Shown: positions 12,501-25,162 of the stretch, in pieces
How the letters are laid out: each line of letters opens with the position of its first letter
Numbering within the stretch: the stretch's first letter is position 1
DNA from: Anadara kagoshimensis
Lineage: Eukaryota; Mollusca; Bivalvia; Arcoida; Arcidae
DNA: 64,000 nucleotides
Direction: 5' to 3'
Assembly (NCBI GenBank): GCA_021292105.1
Contig: CM037862.1
Coordinates: forward strand, 1,248,501 to 1,312,500
Notes under the pieces: generated by a model
The model's database searches: none
Told to the model about the DNA's origin: nothing
Seen by the model: only the letters and a program-made list of their open reading frames with translations
Position numbers and translations under genes: made by a program

Positions 12501-15500
12501 GGTCCCACCAGAGTTAATAAAGAACTGTGAAAGTACAAAACAGAAATATTTCCGTTTAATTGACACGGGTATCATCTCACAGGAAGATTTAGTGTCCCTC
12601 TGTTCCAACTCCATCAACGGAATCGAAAAAATGATAGAACTTTTAGAGATTTACGGACTCATTTTTAGGCAAGAAATAGATCAAGATGGAAAAATTCATG
12701 TCAGTTATTTTGTGCCATATTTTATCCAAGAGCAGACAATTACAGATAGTCCAAAACCAGACTGTTCTGATTTGTGTTTATATATACAATTCACTACACA
12801 TATGTCAAAACATATTTCTAGTATGCAGTTTTATCATTTATCTAACTGTATCAACAACGCTAGTCATAGTAAGGATATAGTAGTCAGTGGATCAGCGTCT
12901 TGTGTCGTACATCACCATGGATTTAAAATCACAATGTTTCATCAGAAGCTTTATGACAGGATACAGATTATCCTCACAAGGTATGGAATCATAATAATGT
13001 ACATTAGAGTAAAAGAAAAACCTACAGTAAAACCTGTCTATAAAGACCACCCAAGGGAATTGGTAGGAGTGACTTTTATGTTCAGGTGGTATTTATATAC
13101 AGGTTCACATAATATGAATAAAGAGGAATTGTGATAAAATTTACTGGTCTTTATAAACAGGTGACACTTGTACAGATGTGACCTATAAGACAGGATTGAC
13201 CACATTTTATCATCCACTTCTCAATAAAAACCATTTCATCTGAATAGAATGTTGGTATATGATTACCTTCTTATCTACATAATATATACCACCTCAATGG
13301 CTCAGTGTTAAAGTATCCGTCATGAGAGTTGCAGATTGTGGGTTCGAACCCCTTGGTCGTACATAAGACTTTAAAGTTTGAAATACTGTTTCCTCAAGAA
13401 GACGGAGTATGAACTTGTTCACTTGGTGCCAAGATAATGTGATTGGGGTAGTGGTAAGCTTGTCTGCTGCATACTGACTCTGTGTTCTAGCACCTGATAG
13501 TTGTCCTGAGTGTGCGCTTGTACAAAGCAGACCATAAAACACACTAAGTCTTGCACATATTACACACACATTAGATTTACCCTTTATTCTTGCTCTTGTC
13601 ACAAATAGCTGAAAAAATTGGTGATGTGATGTTAAACAACATTGCAACAACAAAAACAACTTTTCTACATATAATTTAAAGTATAGTATAGTAATAGTGT
13701 TTTACACCTTATTTAAGATTTGTTGACTTTTATTGAGATGGTCTGATGGAAGAGGAAACTGTGTAGTTACAATGACTTCCCTTAGTGGAGTATGGAGTAT
13801 ATTCTCCTTCTTAGACATCAGAAAAATAGATGATACAGATGGATGTCACATAAGCATTAGGAAAGTAATTATGACATTATAAGTCGTTTCTATAGAAACC
13901 ACTAATAAATTATTCTTCTGATGAACTAGAAAAAAACTAATAGGAATATTTGCAGTTTGTTTAGAAATTTATGCATATATTATATATCGGCAAGTAATTT
14001 TGAAATGATATTTAAGTAATTAAGAATTTAATTGTACCTTTAGGTCTGAGCATGCGTGTAAACCGTGTAAGATATTACATTGGCTAAGTGGATTGTGTCA
14101 CTCTACATTTGGATCTGAGAAGTATGTACTAGGACCAGCATGTCCATTACAGGACAGTTGTAATGTCATCAGTAAGAACTCTACAGATATCCATATACTA
14201 GATCTATCACGGGGTGAACATGTCAAATGTGGGGAAGCCAGGATTGACAATCATAAACATGTCCGCATCTGGGCATCGGACAATAACGTAAGTTAACATG
14301 TCCGCATCTGGGCATCAGACAATAACGTAAGTTACATGTCAGCATCTGGGCATCAGACAATAAGGTAAGTTAACATGTCCGCATCTGGGCATCAGACAAT
14401 AACGTAAGTTAACATGTCCGCATCTGGGCATCGGACAATAACGTAAGTTACATGTCAGCATCTGGGCATCAGACAATAATGTAAGTTAACATGTCCGCAT
14501 CTAGGCATTAGACAATAACGTAAGTTAACATGTCCGCATCTGGGCATCAGACAATAATGTTAGTTACATGTCCGCATCTAGGCATTAGACAATAACGTAA
14601 GTTAACATGTCCGCATCTGGGCATCAGACAATAATGTTAGTTACATGTCCGCATCTGGGCATCAGACAATTATGTAAGTTAACATGTCTGCATCTAGGCA
14701 TCAGTTAATAACGTAAGTTAACATGTCTGCATCTGGGCATCTGACAATAACTCAAGTAACATGTCTGCATCTGGGCATCGGACAATAACGTAAGTAACAT
14801 GTTCGTATCTGGGCATCTGACAATAATGTAAGTTAACATGTCCGCATCTGGGCATCAGACAATATGTAAGTTAACATGTCTGCATCTGGGCATCGTACAA
14901 TAACGTAAGTTAACATGAGACTGTTACCAAAGTTATGTTCCTGACTTGTGTATAATGATCTAGCTGAGAAAATAACATTTCTGTTTGGTAAAACTACTGT
15001 ATATTTTTTTGCTTTTTGAAAAAATCCGAGATATAGTATGACTAACTGTTATATCATGATTATATAATAAGGTTGTAACAGGCTTTTTTAGGATTCAAAT
15101 TTTGAAAGAAAAGTTTGAGGGGTAAATTATAGGCAGCTGCAATATTGACTTTTTGATATCTTCAAAGCATGTATCTAATCGATTTATTTAATTGTTGAGG
15201 GGAAAAATATGTTAAGTAGACTGTTTTTGTTGTGCCAAATATTACTAGTTGTATGTATTCAGTCTTGATGTCTGTATATTATAAGTTATACAGGGCTTTG
15301 GCAGGTTATACGGCCCCATGTACCCCGTCAAAGATTTATGTACCCTGAGCCGTAGCCGAAGGGTACGTTCATCTTTGAAGGGGTACATGGGGCCGTGTAA
15401 CCTGCCAAAGCCCTGTATAATGTTTTTGTCATCCTTCAAAGCATTACCAGTTGGATATTTTTAACTTCCATTTTGTATTTTGTGTGACTTGCTTATGTTG

Positions 15501-17378
15501 TCGCCATGTTTGTTTACCGTAACTAAACATTCGGGATGTACGAGTTACTTCCCTTTTACCGCTAAACGTCTTGTGCGCTCATGTGCCCCGACAGACCTCC
15601 AAACATAGTTCCATGTACCCCGGCAAGTTAACCAATCGCTGTGCGAGAAATTTCTTTGAAGGGTGACAAGGTTCTATGTTAAGAAAAAGCCTCTGCAGGG
15701 AAGGGGTCTAAATATTGCACTTTCATATCACAGTGCCTCCCACCACATAGATTTGAATCTGACTTGGACTGATCCTAGTTTGAGAAGATTTGTCAGAGGT
15801 TTGTAGTTTTCTACTAACACTCGTGTTTCATCAACCATCCCTCAACTTAACCACCTCAGTATTAATGAAATACTTTATACCATATTTAACGCCTAATGAT
15901 AAAGCTATTACTTACAATGCCATTAATACTTATTGAAATTAATTATCAGTAAGTTTTTATCATATTTATAATTTTAGCCACCAAATACTTACTTGGATCC
16001 TAACCAGGCTGGTCAGAAGTCACACCCATTACATCGTTCAAAGTCAGAGACAGCCTCGACGGCAAGCCTGAAGTCGGAGAATGTCCCACCTCCACAAGTA
16101 TACATAAATGACCTACCATACTCAGTATTCCACAGTGTTTGTCTACATCTACAGATGAAAAACGGCCATGACTGGAGAGATTTGGCAGGTATATCTGACT
16201 TCAAGTCATGTTGAATTTAACAAATTCTTATATTTTGTATTATTATTTCCTAATGTAGAGAATGGTTTATGGGAGGTCATGGGTTTGAACCCCGGCAGAG
16301 ATCTAACCATGACTTGAAAATAGGCAGTGACTATTCTTTTGACAAGCATTCTGCATTTAGAAATGAAAATCACTGGGTCCTTCTGACATGTCTGAAGAGA
16401 CCAAAAACGACCGATGACCTGTGTCACAGCAGGCGTGGCAAGTTAAAGACTCCCCTTCACATTTCCCCGAGAGCGCTGCCACTTCACCTTTAGCTGGTGA
16501 TGTCTTGATATAAGTGAAGTATTCTTGACTAAGACATAAAACCCCATTCAATCAATCAATCGATCAATTCTGTAGAGATCATTGTTTTGACACTCATTTA
16601 TATACATGAAAATATACCCTGAAGAATTTGGTTTATTAAAAACATATTCTGCAACCCACATGACCCAGACATGTCGTAAAATGTGAGTTTGGAAACCTTG
16701 GACCAAAAGATATATGAGGTACATTCCCCATGTGTTACAGTTGGTTAGTTGGATAAATGTTTTATGTAACATCAGCAGTTTTTCACCTATTCCTGATGAG
16801 ACAATTATTTAAGTTTCAAAGATTAATCCAAACACAAGTTGAGATGATGTTTTAGTTTGTGCAAGCATTACTGATCTGCATTGTACTAATGTAGACTTAG
16901 GTTGACCTTAAGAGTACCAGTACAATCACTAGCAGCGTTACAGATAAACATGCAGTGTAAACCACTCAGTTGTAGTGACACTGAACAAACACTAAAAAAC
17001 CTACAACAAGAGAAACCATTTCTCAAGCCTTGATGTGGACTGTTGGGTGAAACCACAATGTTTATACACCTTGGGTGAAAAGGTGAACACCTTAACCACT
17101 TGAACACCGCCACCATGGTCCCATACTGAGTCTTACAGTATCAAATGTACTGTGTTATCTTGTTTAATAACCCTGTGTTTTTATAAAACTTGTTATTTAC
17201 AGGTATAATGGGAATGTCTGTTGAGAGGATTTTACTGTATGAGACTCAGCCTAATCCAGCACAACAGTTACTTCTAGATCTGGGACGGTCACACAGACTA
17301 ACCATAGACCGACTTGTAGAAATTTTGTCACAACCAGAAATGGGAAGATTGGATATAGTAGATGTGATAAAGAAGTAA
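6358..17378 (+). CDS. PDZ-PDZ-Roc-like-COR-death domain protein (ROCO-like scaffold)
   Basis: Coding exons, all with GT-AG borders and matching phases: 6358-6501, 7434-8204, 9767-9889, 10392-11832, 12404-12980, 14044-14287, 15978-16188, 17203-17378 (stop TAA 17376-17378); 3684 coding nt, 1228 aa. PDZ1 is at about residues 30-115 (carboxylate loop SIGIKI) and PDZ2 at about 275-360 (loop GTFGFTY), followed by a Ser-rich linker. A Roc-like segment at about 523-700 has FFIVPDEKFFHHCCQYLF and a G4-like LVGSDQVD, but the P-loop site reads ICGSEARSLAR with no GKS/T. COR covers about 710-1050 (LKDYGVILSS; GIISQEDL; LLEIYGLIFR; YFVPYF). A Cys-rich stretch follows (HACKPCK). A death domain covers about 1140-1227 (HDWRDLAGIMG, conserved Trp). 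DAPK1 and MFHAS1 are the nearest known architectures. By family knowledge it would be a cytosolic signalling scaffold; function and partners are inference. The start is uncertain: an in-frame stop at 6334-6336 favours ATG 6358 or 6367 unless an upstream exon splices in. Confidence 0.82.
8510..9300. other. Intron sequence with a possible old element
   Basis: GGGTTTTCCCTCCG near 8530, GGGGGACATAAC near 8610, and CATTAGTGATGAAACCCGGC near 9242 suggest an eroded insertion. The ends could not be defined. Confidence 0.25.
10120..10375. repeat. Degenerate minisatellite, about 29 bp unit
   Basis: Variants of AAGTTGTCAAGGTGACAAGT and GGTTGTAATC are repeated about 8 times directly before the acceptor of exon 10392. 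Confidence 0.7.
13023..13201. mobile_element. Tc1/mariner-type MITE (TACAGTC family), diverged
   Basis: It starts TACAGTAAAACCTGTC and has internal AAAGACCACCCAAGGGAA and TGGTCTTTATAAACAGG. It lies 42 bp after the exon 12404-12980 donor. Confidence 0.55.
13286..13660 (+). mobile_element. tRNA-derived SINE (family 3)
   Basis: The head is ATGGCTCAGTGTTAAAG with box B GGTTCGAACCCC. The body has CTAGCACCTGATAGTTGTCC and TGTACAAAGCAGAC, and the tail is TGATGTTAAACAAC. It shares its body plan with the copy at 51630. Confidence 0.6.
14257..14918 (+). repeat. Minisatellite made of an exon end plus its 5' splice site (17 copies)
   Basis: The last part of exon 14044-14287 and its donor (AATAAC then GTAAGTT) are repeated in tandem through the first 630 bp of the following intron. 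The unit is 35-39 bp, with a core of CATGTCCGCATCTGGGCATC. I count one exonic and 16 intronic copies. Most keep GTAAGT after ATAAC or ATAAT; a few are altered (GTTAGT, TCAAGT). The array ends at the start of unique intron sequence near 14918. Confidence 0.93.
15286..15420. mobile_element. Palindromic fold-back element
   Basis: Arms of about 50 bp: TTATACAGGGCTTTGGCAGG at the left, CCTGCCAAAGCCCTGTATAA at the right. A second inverted pair (TGTCATCCTTCAAAG near 15428, CTTTGAAGGGTGACA near 15654) suggests it is one end of a larger composite to about 15670. Confidence 0.7.
15710..15900 (+). mobile_element. tRNA-related SINE (family 2), partial
   Basis: CACAGTGCCTCCCACCACAT, then TTGAATCTGACTTGG and TTTGAGAAGATTTGTCAGAG match the family 2 pattern. 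It is intronic in the PDZ-COR-death gene. Confidence 0.5.
16262..16565 (+). mobile_element. tRNA-derived SINE (family 1)
   Basis: It has a box-B-like GGTTTGAACCCC, the body with TTAGCTGGTGATGTCTTGAT and ATAAGTGAAGTATTCTTGAC, and the tail CCCCATTCAATCAATCAATC. It lies in the intron between the two death-domain exons. Confidence 0.75.
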
Positions 17379-18351
17379 ACCGTGGGAGTTTTAATTAGTT
17401 GATTAGTTTGTGTAAATTTGATTGTGGGTGTATTGTATAAATTTACTGTACAACTAGAAATTTTTACCAAGAGCTTGCAGGGGTTCAAAATTATGTATTG
17501 TACTGGAAGGTTCAGGACTCAGACCGGGAGAAGTTTGAACCCCTAGCTGTAAGAGTCCCTTATATTATTTCTAAGCCTGATTCTTATAATCTCACACTGA
17601 CTGGCATCATTGAACTGATGATTCCAATATCTGTTGAATGTTTGAGCAGTCATGAAAATTTCTAGTTATACAAAGATAATATCCCAAATAAGGGTGAAAC
17701 CTTTCTAAGCCAAACCAGTAAAAGAGACACTCATCTAAACTGAATTTCTTTCCCTTCACTGATGTCAACACAGATTTTATGATGAGCAATGCTGTTTGGA
17801 TTGAACATATTTCACTTTGGCTATGACATACATGTAACCACCACCTAATGACATCCTAGCTATAGGATGAGTTATTGAGTTTGTGATGAACATATTTCAC
17901 TTTAGCTATGACATAATAATGACCACCCAGATGTTAATTATATTGTATTATTGCTGTGATATTTCTTTCTAAGCTAACCATTTTTTATTTTGTTCTACAA
18001 AGTACATGTATTATTATTGCTAGTCAAAATGTTTAATTTAATTACCATTTTGACATGTCACAGTTTTTTCATGTAAACAGTAAGATATATTGTTAAAGGA
18101 ATTATTTTCATGGGATGAAAATTTCACCATTTCTGAAGTCTGGCATTTTGCATGGTGTAATTTTCATGTAACCAATATAAGTGGGTGTATATTCTATATA
18201 TTATGACATATTAACCTGTATGGTAGACATTTTTGAGTTGGTAAATTTTTCGCGGTAATTTCTTTTGCGCAAAATAAGTGAAAATTTTACCCTTTACAGT
18301 TTAATTATGACTGAGGCATAAAACACCATAACTGTACTCCTGTATACTCAT
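17379..18351. other. 3' flank of the PDZ-COR-death gene
   Basis: No exon seen. No AATAAA was spotted in the first kilobase; the first found (18512-18517) lies in the adjacent transposon. A short repeat (ATATTTCACTTTGGCTATGA and its near copy) lies at 17805 and 17889. Confidence 0.35.
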
Positions 18352-19303
18352 TATAGTCCGATCACTTATTCAGTGATAAAAACAAATGTGGCCTTAAAAA
18401 GATCGTGGATTACTTACCTCAAATTTCATTTATGCTATATGTAGATCTGTTATTTTTATAACACGTGTTTAAATAATTTGATTAAATTTCATATATTAAG
18501 TCTAAAAATTAAATAAAACCAGTTTTTATCAGACGCTCATCTGAATTCAGACGATGTGCATCACGTAGTAAAATGCATTATCGCCAATAACTTCATCTTT
18601 TGAGACAAAAATCGTGGCTTTGTTAGATGAGCTTGAAGGTTTTGTAGTTTTAAAACATCAAATTAAAAATTGTGTCGTTCCAGGCCAAACATGTGTAATA
18701 AATGAATATTATTCAATATTATGACGTTTGTGCTGTTTTACCTGTTGTCCATTCATAAACAAGTACAATGGCTTAGTCCGTGACGTATACTAGTTAGGAA
18801 TAGAAACACCTGTATAAACCCGTATCGCGTGAATACGTATTAGCCAATCAGAACCAATAATGAATGACTTACATGAATGAAACTGTCGAATATGCCATAT
18901 CAACATATAAGAGGGGCAACAGCTACCTTTTAATTAATTGCTAATTTTTGACTCCCAAAAACTCAAAAACTACAGTGAATATTGAAAATTTAACCATGAA
19001 GATAGAAAAACAGTATTTTTAAGTACTTATATTTAAAACAAGACTGCAAACGAACAAGTATTAATTTCTCGACAAACTTTTATTGGAAAAGTTTATTAAG
19101 ATTTATTCATATAAATTCACAGCAAAAAATTGAAAAAGCTGAGAATATTTGCAAAAAATATTCAAAATATGAAAAAATATGTTCTTATAATACATGTGAA
19201 ATTTCAAGTCTATTGAAGTTATATCAAGTGAGATATCTAAGTTTGAATCACACCACCCATTCAAAACATGTTTTTTTATCACTGAAAATGTGATCGGACT
19301 ATA
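18352..19303. mobile_element. Non-autonomous DNA transposon, 952 bp (TATAGTCC ends)
   Basis: Terminal inverted repeats of about 35 bp: TATAGTCCGATCAC...CAGTGATAAAAA at the left, TTTTTATCACTGAAAATG...GATCGGACTATA at the right. There is no coding capacity. The terminal 8 bp are shared with the element at 19990. Confidence 0.8.
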
Positions 19304-19989
19304 GGAAGATTAAAATGACGTATGTAGAATCTTATCACGCTTATAAAATCACTAAAATTTATTATTTATGTATTTCCATTTAAAATATCACTAAGTTTTA
19401 CATATAAATCAAAATGAAAAAGATGATTACTTTTTCATCAGTTACATGTATATTACAAATGTACATTATGCATACAGTTACCATGGCAACTTCTTTGTGA
19501 TCATATTAAATTACAATTTATTCAGTTACCATGGCTACTACATCATCTACCTTAAAGCTTGTAATATGACCGGTGATTTTCATCCTGTATAATTGGAATC
19601 TTATATGACCCTTTTCAAGAACTGTTTAAAATTTAAAATTTTTTAGTTATATTGTCAGTAAAATTTCTACAGTAGCAATTGTTTATATGATGTACTTGTA
19701 TTTTCTACTTAAAAAGAACTTGTGTATTTATTACTCTTATATTTTCTACAACTTGAAGAATTGATAGGTCTACAGATAACTAAATGATATGGTCTGATTT
19801 TGGGGGCTGATAGGTCTATTGACATATGGTCTTTTGAGATGGGGATAGGTTTAATTACCAGCATCTGGGTAATGTACTGTTATACCAGAAGTCATCTTGA
19901 TACTACAGGTCTACTTACATCTTGGTGATATGGTCTACTGATAGAAGTTTTTAGAAACTGATATGTTTACAAACATGAATGATATGGTT

Positions 19990-20209
19990 TATAGTCCGTC
20001 AGTGATATTGTGACGGAGTGTTTATAAACACAGACGAGTTTATTATACACCAGAAAGAAGTAATACAGTGTTATCGTATACGTATATTCACGCCTGTGTG
20101 TGTTCATTTGTCAACTCCACCTTTATATATCCCTATCTTAGGCTATCTACATGATATAGAATCTTCCATGTTTATAAACACTCTGCCACAATATCGCTGA
20201 TGGACTATA
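19990..20209. mobile_element. MITE, 220 bp (TATAGTCC ends)
   Basis: Arms of about 43 bp: TATAGTCCGTCAGTGATATT at the left, AATATCGCTGATGGACTATA at the right, each joined to GAGTGTTTATAAACA or its complement. A related copy lies at 41918. Confidence 0.85.
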
Positions 20210-22265
20210 TCAATAGAAGATAAAGGGAGATAATGATGCAATTTATAGTTTATAACTGATGATATACCAGTATTTATCTCTGATATCTTGTGATATGATG
20301 TACTGGTACTAGCTTTCATTCTTTAAAAAATCAAACTTTATATATTTGTTTCACATTTTATTTTTATTTTTATATAATTTATTTATAGTAAAAGGTTACA
20401 TTAAGATATTATACTAATTTAAAATCAAATTTGGATATTTTCCCATTCAAGTGTTTTGATCAGTTAATGCAATAATATATCGCAGTTCAGTTACAATGTA
20501 TTGTGTGTATGTAATTTTGTTTATTTATACATGTACAACTAAATGTAAACTCTGTTTAACTTTAATGGATTTTAAGTGACATTTTGCATAATTCATTGTC
20601 ACATTATTACTGCATTAATGTTTCACCAAAAAAATAAATAAATAAAATATATTGCCTGAAACACTAGATGCAAATTTTCCCTGTACGACTGGTTAAACTA
20701 ATGAACCGTTGGGACACCTGAATGGATATAAGTACTTAGACTCATCTGTAAGTGTAATTACTGGTAGTAAAAAAAATCAACTGTATTGAGGGACCTTAAA
20801 GCACAATGAACATCAAACTATCAATGTTAGATTGATTAATGCTTCTGTTACCATGACTACAGTAACTCCTCATTATAATGCCCAGCCCTTCTGTAAATTT
20901 TAAAGTAGAAGACAAATTTCCTAAAGTGGGCAGCAAGTACGGAGTAATATGTACTGCAAAACATATCACAAAATGTAAACTTAGTGAAAGAAGGCCACAA
21001 GCTTAACCCTAATCTGCAAAGTAGCAGACAACTTTCATCACAATGCTGGTTTTATTGAAATCATTTAATGCAACTCAATAACTTTTTTAAGCTCATGTAT
21101 CACCACACTATTTTGTAGTCCTAAAATCTTTTTCTTCTATAAAAAGCCTCATTCAATCTATTGCCAAATCCCCTTATAACACCAACATTTGACTGAACAA
21201 ATTGAGGCAATAAATCAAGGTTTTGCTGTTCATGTGTATATATATTGGTTTTGTAATTTCCAGAACTGATTATAATTTAATTTTTTTAGCATCTTTATTG
21301 ATTATTCAATTGTCCGAAATGATGCCACATGAAAAATGGAAGTCATTATTTTTTAATACAAATACTGTGATATGAAATGGGTGTGTCTGTATTGGCAATG
21401 GAGTTAACAAGGATATAATAATGTATGAAAATATTGCTTTTGGCACAGTCTATTTTACATTTTTACTGAAAAAAGGGGTTTACAATTGGTCATTATTTTA
21501 CATGTGACATTCTAAATAGTTAAAAAATTGAATGCCTAGAGTGTTGTTTGACTAAGAAAATTAAAACAATGATCTTCTGTAGTAAATTCTGTGTGTTTAA
21601 CATTCTCCCATAAAACGATTTGCTTAGAGATTATCTCCATTACAGAAAGGTAAAATTTCAGTATGTGATTTCATTGTCATGGTTTAAAAAACAAAGTTCA
21701 AGTTCAAATATTGCCATGTTTTCAGTACCTTCAGTACTTTGATTCCAATACATATTTGGTGGAAAGAGGTAGGTCTATTTTGTAATATATTAAAGGAATA
21801 TTATATATATAAGCCATAAATAGTCCATCATCATTGGTGCATTAAAAATGTATTTTGCTAATTATTTAAAGTTATTTTGCTAAATATTTAAATTGTTTTG
21901 CTAACTATTTTGGTGATGAGATGAAAATTGTCAGTATAATATGTACATGTACTAATTATTGCATGAAGACTATATAACATGTGGTATATCAATGTATATA
22001 TATACATATATTAATGTATATTGATGACATTGTAAAACTGAAATCCATGGTAGATTAATCGTACGACTTAACTTGTGAGAAATGTTATATGTATTTATGT
22101 GATATTGCCCTAGGAATTAGTATACCAAATACATGTATTTGTTTAGCAAGGTTAAATTGAATACACCAAAGAAATCTTGTATAGTTAGGAGTAATATTAA
22201 TGTTATTTATAACTGAATGTTGTTTTACTATGGACTAAATAGTTTGTCAGAAATCTTAAAAACTT
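20210..22265. other. AT-rich intergenic sequence
   Basis: No gene or clear repeat family recognised. Several AATAAA runs near 20630 could serve as distal polyadenylation sites for the upstream gene; this is speculative. Confidence 0.35.
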
Positions 22266-22269
22266 AACA

Positions 22270-22550
22270 TGTAATTATTATTGATTGTTGGTGAGATCCT
22301 CCTAAAAACCCTTAATTATAATAATCATTGTTGATGACACCCTCCCAAAATACTTTATAATTATTTTCATTGTTGGTGAGTCCCTACCCAAAACTAAAAA
22401 CTATTATCATTGTTGATGACATATTTCCCTAACATTTTTGTAATTAATGTCATTGTTGGTGAATTCCTATACCTAAAACTAATTATCATTGTTGATGACA
22501 TCCTTCCTTAACATTTTAAATAATTATCATTGTTGACAAGTCCCTCCTCA
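22270..22550. repeat. Degenerate tandem repeat, about 60 bp unit, 5 copies
   Basis: Repeated TTATCATTGTTGATGACA / ATTGTTGGTGAGTCCCT blocks alternate. Confidence 0.75.
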
Positions 22551-22748
22551 ATTTCATTTTGGTACTCTTTGTGTGGTAATTACCTCCCCTTGTGTACATC
22601 ATTTTGTACGATATATAAAAGGCATTGTGATGTCATACAATTTGTTTTCATTTTACGCTACTTCTCATCACAAATCACACAGTACTAGTATATTGTTTTT
22701 ATACCATATTGTATTTGGACCACAATACATACATATTCATGTACACAT

Positions 22749-22876
22749 GCAGTCAGGTCTGCTGTAGAAACCACCTCTATGGAAATATTTAAATACAGCA
22801 AATATTTCTCCCAACACAATATTTACTGCATATTAATCTTTACATAGAGGCGGTTTCTATAACAGATCTGACTCTT
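22749..22876. mobile_element. Inverted-repeat MITE, about 128 bp
   Basis: AGTCAGGTCTGCTGTAGAAA at the left pairs with TTTCTATAACAGATCTGACT at the right. The arms are about 30 bp around an AT-rich centre. Confidence 0.7.
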
Positions 22877-23689
22877 ATGTGTACTATCACAATTTTTCAC
22901 TGAGCATTAGTAGCTTGCCATCTGTTCATTTTTGGAGAACATGCTCATTTTCTCATGAAATGTGTTAAATATGTAATAGAATTGTCCATATGTTTGTGAA
23001 TTTGTTAACATAGAACTATCTAACTGTGACTTTGTGATTTGAGTTGAAAATGTGTACATACTGGTACTCCAGTTATTCAGAAGTGGACATTGAAATCAAT
23101 AGAGAAGATATTAATGAATGTGTATTATATATAAAAAATGTCTTAAATCCACCAGTCTATATACATGTACTACTAGTATACAAAGAAAAATGGTACATCA
23201 AAATTATTATGAAATATACCGGTATTGATATGTATTGATGATAACCACCTGACTACTAGCTCCACCTGATCTAACACATCCCTCTGTATACTTTATATGC
23301 ATACATGTTATTTCCTCATAAAATTTCAAATACATGTATAACAAAACATGAAAGTAATACTTTTGGAAATATTTTATTTTGATATAATTTGCTTGCATTT
23401 GCACCAACCATTATTCAACAATACAAAAATAAATGTACACAAATATTCTGAAATGACAATTTTCATGAAAATTAACTGATACATAGATTACTTGATTGTA
23501 TTTTATAACGTAATGACTCTCGTCTTTGTTATTTATGTAAACATTCCACTGATGACAATAAATTATTCATACATGTATTAATTTTATTCACTCTTCAGTT
23601 TTTGACAGTTTTTATTCTAAAACCATTGTTCTATATTGTGAAATGTTTGTTATTGTTTTAACTGTAGTCATTTTCATAAAAATGCTTAT

Positions 23690-24255
23690 ACTGTGACATA
23701 CTCCACCTTCAAATGATAAACATGAACACCACCTTCAAGGGATATATCCTACCTTGTAAGATCACTTCAATGTTTATCATTTATACATTGTGTATAACCT
23801 AATATTCCATAGCCATGTAAGGGGCACCTGTAACGCTGATTTTGTGAGATACTCCACCTTCAAGTGATGTACATGTAGTATTGTACCTTCTCTGCCTTGC
23901 AGTAATATTTCCTACTTTGTAAGATCACTTTATGTACATCATTTATATAACTTAAATATATGGGGTACCTCAATAGGCTCATCTTGTGATGCGCTGCACC
24001 TCAAAGTGATATATTCTTACTTTGAAAGATCACTTTTATGTGCATCATTTATATAACTTATATTTCATATAGCAGTGTAGGGGGTACCTCAATAGGCCCA
24101 TCTTGTGATGTACTCCACCTTGAAGTAATATACATATACCTTACCTAGAAGTGAATCAGTGATATATCCTGTCTGGAAATATCACTTCAAAACACATGTG
24201 TTTCACTTACATAACCTAATATTTAATATATCCATGCAAGGGGCACCTGTAAGAA
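23690..24255. repeat. Degenerate tandem repeat, about 130-150 bp unit, 4 copies
   Basis: TACTCCACCTTCAA, AAGATCACTT and GGGGTACCTCAATAGGC recur in order. Confidence 0.7.
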
Positions 24256-24407
24256 TTTTTCACTGCAGATATTATTTGGTGTCCCAATCATGTGAGACAC
24301 TATTTCAAAGATTTCATAATGATGATGTCATGTGTTTGGTGATATTAATTTCATTTGACACATTTTAAGATGTTTTAAGATGTAATTCTTCTTTAACTTA
24401 TGATTCA

Positions 24408-24545
24408 GTTGCACCACAAAGCTGAATCGGACACAGCTGTAGACTGTTGTGCCACAAAGCTTGATGAGGAGTGAGCCAGACACAAATGTCAACTGTTGTG
24501 ACACAAAGCTGGGTGATGGGTAAGGCAGACACAGTTGTCAACTTA
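24408..24545. repeat. Short tandem repeat, about 55 bp unit, 3 copies
   Basis: CACCACAAAGCTGA, GCCACAAAGCTTGATGAG and GACACAAAGCTGGGTGATG are each followed by CAGACACA or GGACACA and TGT.AACTGT. Confidence 0.65.
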
Positions 24546-25162
24546 CAGTGTCATTGAAAGTCTATTTAGGTTATTCGGCATTGTACTATACATGTGCTTT
24601 TGGTTACAGCAAGACAACTAATTAGATGGCATACTGTATAAGAAGAAACATTTGTTTGGAAAAAAAATATTCACGATTTTCATAGCAATTCTTTTACTGC
24701 AAATATACTTTCTCAGTGAAAATTTCTTATTTTCCCTTATTACACCTTTCCTACAGTTGGAACTATGAAAGTTTCTTACCCTGAAATTGTTTATAAAATC
24801 AAAACAACGTTAGTTTCCTCCTGCTGAATTTTACAGTACTTCTGATTAAGTACACATGTACTAGTATATTTCAGCAAAGTGTGCAATTTGACCAAGATTA
24901 TAATACATGCATATGACTTGTATATGTTTGTTTGTTATATTTTTGTTATGTATAATTTGTATATAAGAGTTTAATGCTTTATATGTTTTGAATTTAAAGT
25001 AAATTGTATTTTTATTTTGTCATTATTGTTTTTTTTTTAAAATCCAGCAAAATTATGGAATTATATATTACTGTTACATCAAAATCCATTAAGTTTCTTT
25101 ATTTAATAAAATTATTAGCTTTATATCAGTAAACCTTTTGTGTTGGTTGTTATTTAGCTCTC

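Noticed and set aside
12981-13134. Open extension of the COR exon past 12980
   Set aside because: A consensus donor (AAG/GTATGG) at 12981 joins in phase to 14044. The extension reads into a MITE.
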